Shown here: positions 39,489 through 48,170 of the stretch, in pieces
Numbering within the stretch: the stretch's first letter is position 1
How the letters are laid out: each line of letters starts with the position of its first letter
Assembly (NCBI RefSeq): GCF_026162425.1
Contig: NZ_JAOBQJ010000003.1
Coordinates: 248,001 to 312,000 of the forward strand
Direction: 5' to 3'
DNA from: Flexivirga meconopsidis
GTDB lineage: Bacteria; Actinomycetota; Actinomycetes; Actinomycetales; Dermatophilaceae
Length of the DNA stretch: 64,000 nucleotides
Translations under genes and position numbers: made by a program
The notes under the pieces: generated by a model
The model's database searches: none
The model's input: only the letters and a program-made list of their open reading frames with translations
Told to the model about the DNA's origin: nothing

Positions 39489-40593
39489 TCTGCAGGGCTG
39501 CCGGATCGTGCTCACCGGACAACGGCGGTCAGCAGAGCTCGCTGCCGCACTGGAACGCCGTGGAGCGACCGTCGACCACGCGGCAACGCTGTCCGTGGTC
39601 CCGCACGTTGACGATGCCGAACTCCTTTCGCGCACCAGGGAACTCATCGCCTCCCCACCTGACTGGGTGATCATCACCACCGGCGTCGGCTTCACCGGCT
39701 GGATGGAGGCTGCGGACGCCGCCGGCCTGGCCGCCCCGCTGGTGGACCTGCTGAGCCACGCCCGGCTGGTGGCGCGCGGGCCGAAGGCGCGCGGTGCGTT
39801 GCAGGCGGCCGGACTGACCGCCGACTGGGTTGCCGAGTCCGAGACCAGCGCGGAGATTCGTGATTTCCTGCTCACCGAGGGGGTAGCGGGACGACGCATC
39901 GCTGTGCAGCACCACGGAGCCGGCGCGGACGGGCTGGACGAGGCATTCGATGAAGCCGGCGCCGACGTGTGCTCGCTGGTCGTCTACCGGTGGGGACCCG
40001 CCCCCGACCCGGCGGCGGTCGTCGACGCGGTGCACCGTGTCGCGCGGCAGGATTGCGACGCTGTCACCTTCACCGCTGCCCCCGGTGCTGCGGCCTTCCT
40101 GGACGCCGCCGAACGGGAGGGCGTCTTGGCCGATGTTGTCTCCGCGTTCGCCGATCCAGCGGGTGTGCTGGCCGCTGCTGTCGGTGACACGACCGCAAAA
40201 CCGTTGCGGGACAAGGGCATCGAGCCATTGGTGCCGGACCGCTTCCGGATGGGCGCACTCGTGCGGGTGCTGGTCGCCGAGTTGGTCGAGCGTCGTGGGC
40301 TGCGCGTGCAGACGGCCGCCGGTGAGCTGCGGCTGCTCAGCGGTGCCGCGTTGCTCGATGGACAGGTGCTCGCCCTTTCGCCGGCCAGCCTCGCGGTGCT
40401 GCGGGTGCTCGCCGAGGCAGGCGGTGCGGTGGTGTCCCGCGCCGACATTCTCGCCTCGCTACCGGGTGGGTCGACCGACCTGCACGCCGCCGAGATGGCG
40501 GTCTCGCGGCTCCGGGAGACGACGCGCGGGCACGATCTGATCACTACCGTGGTGAAACGTGGTTACCGACTCGACGTTCGCCAACTCGCCTGA
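39481..40593 (+). CDS. uroporphyrinogen-III synthase fused to a winged-helix DNA-binding domain
   Basis: A 370-residue protein. Residues 1–255 are the two-lobed HemD fold with IVLTGQRRSAEL, WVIITTGVGF and VTFTAAPGAAAFL. Residues 270–370 look like an OmpR/PhoB-type winged helix, with LSPASLAVLRVLAE, then ADILASLPGG, AAEMAVSRLRE and the wing TVVKRGYRLD. The first part closes the linear tetrapyrrole for siroheme; the second may regulate nitrogen genes. Such fusions are known in actinobacterial nitrate clusters, but their DNA targets are not established. ATG 39481 overlaps the preceding gene by 8 bp. Confidence 0.85.
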   Translation: MADLQGCRIVLTGQRRSAELAAALERRGATVDHAATLSVVPHVDDAELLSRTRELIASPPDWVIITTGVGFTGWMEAADAAGLAAPLVDLLSHARLVARGPKARGALQAAGLTADWVAESETSAEIRDFLLTEGVAGRRIAVQHHGAGADGLDEAFDEAGADVCSLVVYRWGPAPDPAAVVDAVHRVARQDCDAVTFTAAPGAAAFLDAAEREGVLADVVSAFADPAGVLAAAVGDTTAKPLRDKGIEPLVPDRFRMGALVRVLVAELVERRGLRVQTAAGELRLLSGAALLDGQVLALSPASLAVLRVLAEAGGAVVSRADILASLPGGSTDLHAAEMAVSRLRETTRGHDLITTVVKRGYRLDVRQLA

Positions 40594-41251
40594 CCGCGCC
40601 CTCGTCCTGGTCGCGCACGGCACTGACAGCCTGGCGGGTCGTCTGGTCGTCACCGAGCTGCGCGACAAGGTGGCGACGCTCCTTCCGGCGGTGCGGGTCG
40701 TCGACGCCTACGTCGACGTGCAGCAACCGTCGCTGTCCGAAACGGTGAAATCGCTTGCCGGCGAAGATGTTCCGACTGTTGTGATCCCGCTTCTGTTGTC
40801 CGCGGGCTACCACATGCAGGTTGACGTCGCTGACGCCGTGGGCACCTACCCCGGCGCCGTCGGGGCGAGCTCACTCGGGCCGCATCCAGTGCTCGCGCAG
40901 GTGCTGCGCGACCGTCTCATCGGTGCCGGCGCCTTGCCCGACAAGCCAGTGGTGCTCGCGGTTGCCGGATCGTCTCGCTCCGAAGGGGCGCGTGACGCGC
41001 GGCGCGCTGCGTCATACCTGCAGGAGGTGTGGGGTGGCCCGGTGAGCCTCGGATACCTCTCTGCCGCAACGCCTTCGGTCGATGAGGTAGTGGCGCGGAC
41101 ACCCGATGCGGCGGTCGCGAGCTACCTGATCGGTCCAGGCTTCTTCCACGACCGGTTACGCGCCCTCGACGTGGCCGTGACCGATCCGCTCGGTGCCGAC
41201 GACCGCATCGCAAGACTCGTCGTCGAGAGTTATCGCAAGCTTGCGACCTGA
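40559..41251 (+). CDS. sirohydrochlorin ferrochelatase (CbiX/SirB type)
   Basis: A 230-residue class II chelatase. Metal-site histidines are in LVLVAHGTDS and PLLLSAGYHMQVDV, and the second repeat carries VLAVAGSSR. It should insert iron into sirohydrochlorin to finish siroheme for NirB; cobalt specificity cannot be excluded by sequence. GTG 40559 overlaps the HemD gene by 35 bp. It is the last gene of the nitrate assimilation operon and is followed by a strong hairpin. Confidence 0.85.
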   Translation: MVTDSTFANSPDRALVLVAHGTDSLAGRLVVTELRDKVATLLPAVRVVDAYVDVQQPSLSETVKSLAGEDVPTVVIPLLLSAGYHMQVDVADAVGTYPGAVGASSLGPHPVLAQVLRDRLIGAGALPDKPVVLAVAGSSRSEGARDARRAASYLQEVWGGPVSLGYLSAATPSVDEVVARTPDAAVASYLIGPGFFHDRLRALDVAVTDPLGADDRIARLVVESYRKLAT

Positions 41252-41286
41252 CTGAATTCGACACTGTCGGCTCGCGACATGAGGCA

Positions 41287-41320
41287 GCGGCGTCCACCGG
41301 GCCGAATCGGTGGACGCCGC
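41287..41320. terminator. bidirectional hairpin terminator
   Basis: A perfect 12-bp stem (41287–41298 with 41309–41320) and a 10-base loop lie between the end of the nitrate operon and the converging zinc peptidase gene. No long T-run is present, as is common in high-G+C actinobacteria. Confidence 0.75.
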
Positions 41321-41339
41321 TCGTCGTGGAGCCGCCGAG

Positions 41340-42635
41340 TTACTTGGCGGCGGCTCGATATGCCTCGATCGAGGTCGGGGCGTCCGGCTTCACCAGCTCC
41401 GGCAGCACCTTGTCGAACTTGGTCGCGAGTCGCATGCTCGGCAGCACCCGGTATGGATTGTCGGAGTAGGCGACGACCGCCGCACCCCAGGCCGAGGCCG
41501 CCTTGCGCTGGTTGGGCGTGCCGTGGTGACCGGCATTGTCAAAGGAGCAGTCACCCACGTCGTAGAACGACTCCTCGGTCTGCAGGACCTGCTTCGGGTT
41601 CATCGCCAGCCCCTTCTTGTGGGTGACGAAGTAGGTGCTGAAGGAGTCCGCCATCAACTCGGTGCGACGGGTCGCTTCCGGACCCGTCAGATCGGTGTTG
41701 TCGAAGAGGCCGTCCTCGTACTGCACATGGTGCGCCATCTCGTGACCGAGCACTGCCTTCGGCCCAACCTGGTTGAGTCCCAAGGCTTTCAGCGCGGCAA
41801 GGATGCCATCGCCGAAGACCATCTTGTCCTTCTGCTTGCGGATCACCGGGTCTGGGTCGCCCTTGCCGGTGAAGGCGAATGCGTTCAGGGTGAAGATCGG
41901 GTTCTTGCCGTTCCTGAGCGCGTTGTCGGACTTGACCATGGTGATGATGTCCCGCGCAATGTCTGTCGCGTCGGCGGCGCCCACGCCATACATGTACTGC
42001 ACGGTGGAGGCGAGGCGGTTCTCGTCGACGACCATCTCACCGTGCATCGCCATCAGCTGCACGTCGTTCAGCCGGACATCCCAGAAGCGCTGCGCGGTGC
42101 CGAACGTCGAGGTCAACGAATCCTGGTATGCCGGAAGTAGCTGGTAACCCGCGCCGTTGGAGGTGCCGAACAAGATCGCGTCGTATGTCGGGGCATCCAG
42201 CGCGCCGAGCATGCTGAGCAGTTGCAGGTTGCCGGCGTCGACATTGGCGAGGATCGAGTCGACGTAGGCATCCAGCTTGGTCGGGCCGCAGTCGTACTGG
42301 GTCGGGTCGATCACGTTGGCGGACGCCTTGCCGGCGGCAGCGGCCTTGGCCAACTTGCTGCGCAGAGCACGCTCGACCGGCGACTCGTCGATCTTCAGCT
42401 TCGCCCGAGCGGCGTCGCGACGAGACTGCCAGTCGGCCGGCAGCTTCTGCACGATGCGGTCGTAGATCTTCTTGGTGTCGACAGTCTTGGCGGCGCGCGA
42501 GCCGGCGAAGGCATCCGAACTCTTGGTCACGGGACCGTCGTCAGTCGCCCCGTGGGCCGACGGCGCGATCGCGCCGCTGAGCGAGACGGTCAGGGCGGTC
42601 AGCGCCGTGAACGCGTAGACGCGAGTGTTCTTCAA
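41340..42635 (-). CDS. secreted neutral zinc metallopeptidase
   Basis: A 431-residue exported protein. The signal peptide has Lys/Arg near the start, a hydrophobic stretch TALTALTVSLSGAIA and a probable cleavage after SAHG-A (about residue 29). The zinc site is GHEMAHH, with His298, Glu299 and His302, and Glu326 in TELMADSF as a likely third ligand, typical of a gluzincin-like arrangement. The start is the TTG at 42635, seven bases after a GGGAGAGGG site; no ATG or GTG fits as well. The substrate is unknown. It lies downstream of an ArsR-type gene on the same strand. Confidence 0.8.
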   Translation of the reverse strand: MKNTRVYAFTALTALTVSLSGAIAPSAHGATDDGPVTKSSDAFAGSRAAKTVDTKKIYDRIVQKLPADWQSRRDAARAKLKIDESPVERALRSKLAKAAAAGKASANVIDPTQYDCGPTKLDAYVDSILANVDAGNLQLLSMLGALDAPTYDAILFGTSNGAGYQLLPAYQDSLTSTFGTAQRFWDVRLNDVQLMAMHGEMVVDENRLASTVQYMYGVGAADATDIARDIITMVKSDNALRNGKNPIFTLNAFAFTGKGDPDPVIRKQKDKMVFGDGILAALKALGLNQVGPKAVLGHEMAHHVQYEDGLFDNTDLTGPEATRRTELMADSFSTYFVTHKKGLAMNPKQVLQTEESFYDVGDCSFDNAGHHGTPNQRKAASAWGAAVVAYSDNPYRVLPSMRLATKFDKVLPELVKPDAPTSIEAYRAAAK

Positions 42636-42773
42636 GATGTTTCCCTCTCCCTGGAACGGGCCACGACGAATGCTGCGGCCCGGCCACATGCTCACCCGAG
42701 GAGAGCGCCCCAGATCGGAGGTCTTACCGAGTCGAGACCAAGTCCTTAACAAACACTGAATGTTGTCTGGGTG

Positions 42774-43385
42774 TCAGTCGACGGCGGAGTCGTCGTTCTG
42801 CGCCGGGTGCGGGATGCTCAGCCAATAGATGTCGCGCTCGGTCGCGCCCTCCGGTCGATGCCCGCCGCGGCGGCGCTCATCGAAGCGGCGCACCGCATCG
42901 GACACCACCTGGTCGAGTTGATCGGCCTCCTCGTCGGTCAGCCACGCACCGCGGACCTGACTGATCGTCGCGTGTTCCTCCGGGTCGTTGCGATCGATCA
43001 GCTGCTGGATGCTCGCGGCCAGCCGACGAAGGAACCCATCGAGCATCGACCCGGCGATCGAGGACGCGCCATCGCCCCAGGCGGAGTCCTGGATGGTGAT
43101 GGACTCAGCGGCCATTCGCCAGGGACGTTCACGGCCATCCGGGGAGTCGACCCGCTCCACGACGCCCCATCGCTCCATCGCCCGGAGGTGGTAACTCATG
43201 GCGGACGGGGAGATGCCGCTCAGCCGGGCGGCTTCGGTGGCAGTGAGCACGCGGCCACCGCTCAGGTGATCGAGCAGATCCTGGCGCACCTCGTGTGCCA
43301 GCATCCGCATCGCGCGCGGGTCGGTAAGCGTCAGGACCCGTCCCGGGCGTGTGCCACCCTCGCCAGTCTCCCCCTCGCTGACCAT
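42774..43385 (-). CDS. ArsR family winged-helix regulator
   Basis: A 203-residue regulator. The helix-turn-helix is LTATEAARLSGISPSAMSYHLRAMERWGVVERV, interrupted only by short loops, and the C-terminal half is helical and rich in Asp, Glu and Arg. It lacks an obvious metal-binding Cys motif, so it is probably not a metal sensor. ATG 43385 has AGGAG four bases upstream and GAGGAGG further back. It is head-to-head with the sensor kinase gene, whose start is 95 bp away, and 138 bp upstream of the peptidase gene. Confidence 0.83.
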   Translation of the reverse strand: MVSEGETGEGGTRPGRVLTLTDPRAMRMLAHEVRQDLLDHLSGGRVLTATEAARLSGISPSAMSYHLRAMERWGVVERVDSPDGRERPWRMAAESITIQDSAWGDGASSIAGSMLDGFLRRLAASIQQLIDRNDPEEHATISQVRGAWLTDEEADQLDQVVSDAVRRFDERRRGGHRPEGATERDIYWLSIPHPAQNDDSAVD

Positions 43386-43479
43386 GCGCTCCTGCCTCCT
43401 CTGCAAGGACGTGAAGTCGTCGTTCGTGGCACATCGTGCCTCACCAAGCGTCAGATGTGGTGCTCTAACCTCAGAAACC

Positions 43480-44643
43480 GTGGATCCCATTGCGGCCGAG
43501 CGCGAATCGAACGCGATGCTGCCGTTCTGGCGCGGAGCTCAAGTATTTCGGTTCGCGTCGGTGGTGTATGCCGTGGGTGCCCAGGTCGTCTCGGTCAACG
43601 CTGAGACGACCAAGGGCTCGGGAGTGCCGGCATACAGCCATCCGACGATCAGTTGGGCCCTGATCGCATTACTCATTATCTGGTCCGGTCTTGCGGGTCT
43701 GGTCTACGCGTTCGACCTGGCGCCGAAGCGCCCTATGGTGATCGCCGAGATCTTCGTCACAGCAGGGCTGATCGCGTCGACGATGTGGGTGGTCCGGCCG
43801 GAGTACTACCACCACCATCAGAGTCTGCCGTCGACTTTCTGGGTGACCAACGTGGTCGTGTCGATCGCGCTGCTGTGGGGGCCCATCGCGGGTGGTGTTG
43901 CGGGAGTGAGTTTTTCGGTTTTCAGTTTGGCAGTCGAGGATCAGTTGAAGAACTTCGTCACCGACGCCACCACCCCGATCCTGCTCACGGTGGGGGTCAC
44001 CCTGGGCATCGGCGCCAGCATCGTGTCGCGGGCGCAACGACAGTTCGAGCTCGCGGTGCGGATGCAGGCGGCGACCCAGGAGCGGGAGCGGCTCGCCCGT
44101 GAGGTGCACGACGGCGTGCTGCAGGTGCTCGCCCTCATGCGGCGCCGTGGTGCCGGTGGTGACGGTGACACCGCCGAGCTCGCCGCTCTTGCCGGTGAGC
44201 AGGAGCGCGCGCTGCGCTCGCTCCTCAGCCAACAGTCGCAAGCGCCAGGCGCCGGACGCGCGACCGATCTGCGTAGCCGGTTGCAAGCGGATCTGCCTCC
44301 GGAGGTTGCGTTTTCGGCACCTGCCAACGCGGTCGAACTGCCCGAGACCGTCGTCACCGAGCTGCTGGCGATGGTGCGGACTGCTCTGGACAACACCGCC
44401 CGTCACGCGGGGGAGGAGGCACGATCGTTCGTGCTCCTCGAGGATCTTGGTGACGAGGTCGTGCTCACCGTCCGGGATGACGGCGTCGGCATCCAGGACG
44501 GCCGGCTGGCCGAGGCCGAAGCGCAAGGCCGGATGGGAGTCAGCAAGTCGATCCGTGGACGCATCGAATCCATCGGTGGCACAGTCCATCTCGACACCGC
44601 ACCCGACCTCGGCACCGAATGGGAAGTGCACGTTCGGCGATGA
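43480..44643 (+). CDS. MacS family sensor histidine kinase
   Basis: A 387-residue membrane sensor. Five or six membrane helices occupy residues 20–180; a DHp helix follows with His210 in RLAREVHDGVLQVL; and the ATPase domain has NTARHAGEEA and the DDGVGIQDG loop. The all-membrane sensory part and kinase type match MacS of Streptomyces. Its partner regulator follows 33 bp downstream. The start is taken as GTG 43480, eight bases after a TAACCT box and without a ribosome binding site. Confidence 0.85.
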   Translation: MDPIAAERESNAMLPFWRGAQVFRFASVVYAVGAQVVSVNAETTKGSGVPAYSHPTISWALIALLIIWSGLAGLVYAFDLAPKRPMVIAEIFVTAGLIASTMWVVRPEYYHHHQSLPSTFWVTNVVVSIALLWGPIAGGVAGVSFSVFSLAVEDQLKNFVTDATTPILLTVGVTLGIGASIVSRAQRQFELAVRMQAATQERERLAREVHDGVLQVLALMRRRGAGGDGDTAELAALAGEQERALRSLLSQQSQAPGAGRATDLRSRLQADLPPEVAFSAPANAVELPETVVTELLAMVRTALDNTARHAGEEARSFVLLEDLGDEVVLTVRDDGVGIQDGRLAEAEAQGRMGVSKSIRGRIESIGGTVHLDTAPDLGTEWEVHVRR

Positions 44644-44676
44644 CAGCGCCGCCGGTGACCGGGCAGGATGTCGAAT

Positions 44677-45336
44677 ATGAGTGACCAGGGGAGCACGACC
44701 GTGATGGTGGTTGACGACCACCCGATGTGGCGCGACGGGGTCAGCCGCGACCTGGAGGCGTCGGGTTTCACGGTCGTTGCGACCGCAGACAGCGTCGCGG
44801 CAGCGGGCCAGCGCGCCAAGGCGACCCAGCCGGCCGTCGTGCTCATGGACATGCAACTGCCGGACGGCAACGGTGCCGACGCGACGGCTGCGGTGCTCGA
44901 AGCCGCCCCGCAGGCGAACGTGCTGGTCCTTTCTGCATCCTCCGAGCGCGACGACGTGCTCGATGCGGTCAAGGCCGGCGCCTGCGGCTACCTGGTCAAG
45001 AGCGCCTCAGCGGCAGAGCTCATCGACGCCGTCAACGCCACTGCCGCGGGGCAAGCGGTCTTCACTCCGGGGCTGGCCGGCCTGGTGTTGGGCGAATACC
45101 GCCGTATGTCGAACCAGCCGCCGGCGCCGGACGGTCCGCAGCTGCCGAGCCTGACTCCGCGCGAGACCGAGGTGCTGCGGTTGGTCGCGAAGGGTTTGTC
45201 CGCCAAGCAGATCGCCCGGCGCCTCGACCTCAGCCACCGCACCGTCGAGAACCATGTGCAGGCCACGCTGCGCAAGCTGCAACTGAGCAATCGCATCGAG
45301 CTGACCCGCTACGCGATCGAGCAAGGGCTGGACTGA
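44677..45336 (+). CDS. NarL/LuxR-type response regulator (MacR-like)
   Basis: A 219-residue response regulator. The receiver domain has Asp13-Asp14, the phosphorylation site Asp58 (VVLMDMQLPDG) and the Lys of GYLVKSA; the output domain is LuxR-type with LTPRETEVLRLVAKGLSAKQIARRL split by its turn, then SHRTVENHV. The ATG at 44677 has GGCAGGA ten bases upstream; ATG 44668 is too close to it. With the kinase before it and a TGAGTA-N4-TACTCA box after it, it is best read as a MacR ortholog. Confidence 0.88.
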   Translation: MSDQGSTTVMVVDDHPMWRDGVSRDLEASGFTVVATADSVAAAGQRAKATQPAVVLMDMQLPDGNGADATAAVLEAAPQANVLVLSASSERDDVLDAVKAGACGYLVKSASAAELIDAVNATAAGQAVFTPGLAGLVLGEYRRMSNQPPAPDGPQLPSLTPRETEVLRLVAKGLSAKQIARRLDLSHRTVENHVQATLRKLQLSNRIELTRYAIEQGLD

Positions 45337-45372
45337 CCGGTTCCACTACTTGTCGGCAAGTCCCTACGCCGA

Positions 45373-45390
45373 CTGAGTAGTCGTACTCAG
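45373..45390. promoter_or_regulatory. MacR-type operator upstream of the DUF2339 gene
   Basis: A perfect 7-bp inverted repeat, CTGAGTA-GTCG-TACTCAG, lies 35 bp before the DUF2339 start and 37 bp after the macR-like stop. It differs by one base from the 16-bp consensus TGAGTAC-NN-GTACTCA that I recall for MacR of Streptomyces coelicolor. Confidence 0.75.
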
Positions 45391-45424
45391 GCCCACGCCG
45401 CATCCGGCGAACAGGCTTGTGGGC

Positions 45425-47101
45425 ATGAACATTTCAGGCAAGCACTCAGCGAACACATCGACGGGGTTCAGGCAGTCCGAGCAGACCCCGTCCTTTGCTG
45501 CGCCGGTCCCGCCGGCGCCTTCGTCGGGACCGGCGTACGCCCCGTTTGCAGGTCCGACACCCCCGCAGCGCACGTCGTGGTGGCAGCGGGAGGGAGTCGT
45601 CAGCAAGCTGCTCGCCCTCACCGGCGGCAGCGTCACCCTGATCGGCGTGGTCATGCTGCTGGTGGTCGCGGCAGGTGCCGGCCTGCTCACCCCGTGGGTC
45701 CGGGTCGGCGGAGGCGTCGCACTTTCGCTGCTTCTCGTCGCCGGTGGTCTGCGTGTGCACGGCCGCCCCGGCGGTTCGATCGGCGGCACCGCGCTCGCCG
45801 CCACCGGCACCGCCGGTTTGTTCATCAGCGTGGTGGCGGTGACCAGTTACTACGAGTGGATTCCGCGAGTTGGCGGCCTCGCGCTCGCCGGCGCGATCGC
45901 TGCGGCAGCGGTCGCCCTGGCGATGCGCTGGCGGTCGCAACTGCTCGCCATACTCGTCACTGTCGGTGTGGCGGCACTGGCACCGGTGCTGACGGGCGGA
46001 TTGACCACGTCGCTTGCCTGGTTCCTGGTCCTGCTGCAGGCCGCCGGGATCCTGCCGGAGCGGGCGCATCGCTGGATCTACCTCGGCCTGATCCGGACCC
46101 TGCCCGCCGCTCTCGTCGCCGCTGCCGTCATGACCGACTCGACCGGTTTCGACCGGGCGATGGCGCCGCTGGTCGTTGCGGCTCTCGGCCTGGCCTCCTT
46201 GGTGATCTCTCGCGGCCACGACGACGATCTGAACGCGCTGGGCTTCTCGGTCGCCTACCTGCCGCTGCTCGTGGTGCTGCCGCGACTCGACCACGACGTC
46301 GCGATGATCGTCGGCCTCACCGCGGCAGCGGTCACCGTCGGCACGGCGCTGGTCTTCCGACCGATGCACGCGCTGCGGGTCGCGGCGGTTGCGGGAGTTG
46401 CCAGCATTGCCACGGTCGAGGCCGTGGTGTCCATGACCACCGGCGGCTGGCTCCCGGTCCTGTTGCTGGTCCCTGCGGTCGCACTGACCGCGGTCGCCGG
46501 TGCGGCCCGTTCGCTGATGGCTTCCGGCGTGGCCCTGGCTTTCGCCGCAGGCGGCGCCGCGACCTACCTCGTCTTCGCCACCCCGGAGGCGCTGAGCGTC
46601 GCTGACGTTGCGACGGCGGCGCTGAGCAGCGCGACGATGATCGGTGGCCTGTTGCTCGCGGTGTGGGCGGCGCTGGCGGTGAACGTCGTACGACGCCTCG
46701 GCATCGACCAGCGGGGCATGGCGAGCGCCGTGATCGGCAGTCTCATCGGCCTGTATGGCGTGACTGCCGCGGTCCTCTCCTTCGGCACAGCCGTGGGCCA
46801 GACGGACGGATTCCACACCGGGCACCTCGGCGTGACGGTCATCTGGATGGCTACGGCGATGTCGCTGCTGGCGGTCGGGCTGCACTTCCCGCCATACGCC
46901 AAGGTTGCGCTCGGTGGTGGCCTGCTGCTGGCCGGCGCGGCGTTGAGCAAGCTGTTCCTCTTCGACCTGGCCACGCTGAGCGGCGCGACCCGGGCGGTCA
47001 CTTTCATCGCGGTCGGTCTGCTGCTGCTCTTCGCCGGGTCCCGCTATGCGCAGGCCTTCGCCCGGCGCGGGGGCGACGGTGGGGCAGCAGTCGCCGGCTG
47101 A
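45425..47101 (+). CDS. DUF2339-like polytopic membrane protein
   Basis: A 558-residue protein. The first 50 residues are Pro- and Ser-rich and cytosolic, ending in WWQREGVVSKLLAL. The rest is 15 or more membrane helices with very short loops, matching the DUF2339 family, whose function is unknown. Its promoter carries a MacR-type box, and the MacRS-like genes lie immediately upstream. MacR targets in Streptomyces include many membrane proteins, so this gene is a likely direct target. ATG 45425 is the preferred start; GTG 45419 is in frame. Confidence 0.78.
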   Translation: MNISGKHSANTSTGFRQSEQTPSFAAPVPPAPSSGPAYAPFAGPTPPQRTSWWQREGVVSKLLALTGGSVTLIGVVMLLVVAAGAGLLTPWVRVGGGVALSLLLVAGGLRVHGRPGGSIGGTALAATGTAGLFISVVAVTSYYEWIPRVGGLALAGAIAAAAVALAMRWRSQLLAILVTVGVAALAPVLTGGLTTSLAWFLVLLQAAGILPERAHRWIYLGLIRTLPAALVAAAVMTDSTGFDRAMAPLVVAALGLASLVISRGHDDDLNALGFSVAYLPLLVVLPRLDHDVAMIVGLTAAAVTVGTALVFRPMHALRVAAVAGVASIATVEAVVSMTTGGWLPVLLLVPAVALTAVAGAARSLMASGVALAFAAGGAATYLVFATPEALSVADVATAALSSATMIGGLLLAVWAALAVNVVRRLGIDQRGMASAVIGSLIGLYGVTAAVLSFGTAVGQTDGFHTGHLGVTVIWMATAMSLLAVGLHFPPYAKVALGGGLLLAGAALSKLFLFDLATLSGATRAVTFIAVGLLLLFAGSRYAQAFARRGGDGGAAVAG

Positions 47102-47127
47102 CCCGCACATCGGAAGGCACCACCACT

Positions 47128-47176
47128 GCTTCGAGCGGTACATCAGATCGACCCGATCTGGTGTACCGCTCGAAGC
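47128..47176. repeat. long palindrome with 23-bp arms
   Basis: Arms 47128–47150 and 47154–47176 pair with one mismatch around a 3-base loop, an unusually long stem for a simple terminator. It lies 26 bp after the stop of the DUF2339 gene. Confidence 0.85.
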
Positions 47177-47277
47177 GTCTGTGGGACGGCGGTCTTGCCA
47201 GACGTGAAACGATCATTTCGGAGATCGTTCGGCGACGCCGTGAGGCCTTCTTCGGCCCTGCCCGCTCACATGCAAAA

Positions 47278-47347
47278 GTCGACCCTCGGCGTACAAACGC
47301 GCCGCAGGGAGCGCGTTTGTCGGTGTGTCGGTATGCCGAGGGTCGAC
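47278..47347. repeat. compound palindrome: 17-bp outer and 9-bp inner stems
   Basis: The outer arms are 47278–47294 and 47331–47347 with one mismatch. The inner arms, 47293–47301 and 47312–47320, are perfect. AAAA lies before it and AAATTT after it. Nested structure resembles the repeats around the first DUF559 gene, but the sequence is different. Confidence 0.8.
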
Positions 47348-47395
47348 AAATTTCGCGGCGGGTGCCGTGGCGGCCGGCGTCGTGCTGATGATCGC

Positions 47396-47430
47396 GTTGC
47401 GGCTGCGTGCGGTGGCACCGCAGCCGCAAC
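47396..47430 (-). terminator. hairpin terminator of the DedA gene
   Basis: A perfect 12-bp stem (47396–47407 with 47419–47430) begins 6 bp beyond the DedA stop, reading on the minus strand. No T-run is present. Confidence 0.7.
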
Positions 47431-47436
47431 CGTCCT

Positions 47437-48114
47437 TCAGCGGTCGGTGAGATCCTTTGCCGCCTCGACGGTTTCGTCGGCGATCGCCTTCGCCTCGCGG
47501 CGGTGCTTGAGGTACTCGTAGATCATCGGCAGCACCGAGACCACCACGACGACCATGATCGCCAGGTCGATCTTGTCGCCGAGGCCGGGGAACGCCTTGC
47601 CGAGCAGCACACCGGCGAAGACCACGATCGCGACCCACAGCACCGCGCCGACCGCACTCCAGGTGAAGAATCGCTTGCGGTCCATCCGGCTTGCGCCGGC
47701 TACCAGGGTGATGAAGGTGCGCACGATCGGCACGAACCGGCCGATCACGAGCGCCTTGTTGCCGTGCTTGTCGAAGAAGGCGCTGGTCTGCTCGAAGTAT
47801 TTTTTCTTCAGGATCCGGCCGTCGCGCTCGTAGAGCGGTTTGCCGACCGCGCGCCCGATCTCGTAGCCGACGACATTGCCGGCGAACGCGGCGATCATCA
47901 GCGACGGCACCGAGACCCACAGCGGGACGTGGAAGTTGTACTTGGCGCTGGAGCTGAACAGCCCGATCGCGAACAGCAGCGAGTCGCCGGGCAGGATCGG
48001 GAAGAGCACGCCGCATTCGATGAAGACGATCAGCAGCGAGACGAAGAAGAAGGCACCCCCGAACTGGTCGAGCAGATATTGCGGGTCCATGAAGCTCGGG
48101 CCGAGGGAGTGCAT
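47437..48114 (-). CDS. DedA family membrane protein
   Basis: A 225-residue DedA/VTT-domain protein with about five membrane or re-entrant segments. The family motifs are E-C-G-V-L-F-P-I-L-P-G-D near residue 33 and GRFVPIVRTFITLVAGASRM near residue 125. These proteins move undecaprenyl phosphate or phospholipids between membrane leaflets and affect envelope stress. ATG 48114 or GTG 48117 is the start; neither has an evident ribosome binding site. Confidence 0.88.
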   Translation of the reverse strand: MHSLGPSFMDPQYLLDQFGGAFFFVSLLIVFIECGVLFPILPGDSLLFAIGLFSSSAKYNFHVPLWVSVPSLMIAAFAGNVVGYEIGRAVGKPLYERDGRILKKKYFEQTSAFFDKHGNKALVIGRFVPIVRTFITLVAGASRMDRKRFFTWSAVGAVLWVAIVVFAGVLLGKAFPGLGDKIDLAIMVVVVVSVLPMIYEYLKHRREAKAIADETVEAAKDLTDR

Positions 48115-48170
48115 CACAGCGCCAAGGGTACGGGAGCGCCGCTGAGGAACCGCTTAGAGAAACTCCGCCC

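Larger units (their letters stand above)
47102..47436. other. 335-bp intergenic region holding three hairpins, no gene
   Basis: Between the converging DUF2339 and DedA genes I see no coding frame. The region holds a 23-bp hairpin (47128–47176), a compound hairpin (47278–47347) and a 12-bp hairpin (47396–47430); each is listed below. Confidence 0.7.

Noticed and set aside
45446-47143. A 565-codon minus-strand open frame opposite the DUF2339 gene.
   Set aside because: Its translation is rich in Arg, Gln, Asp and His in a pattern typical of antisense frames of membrane-protein genes.
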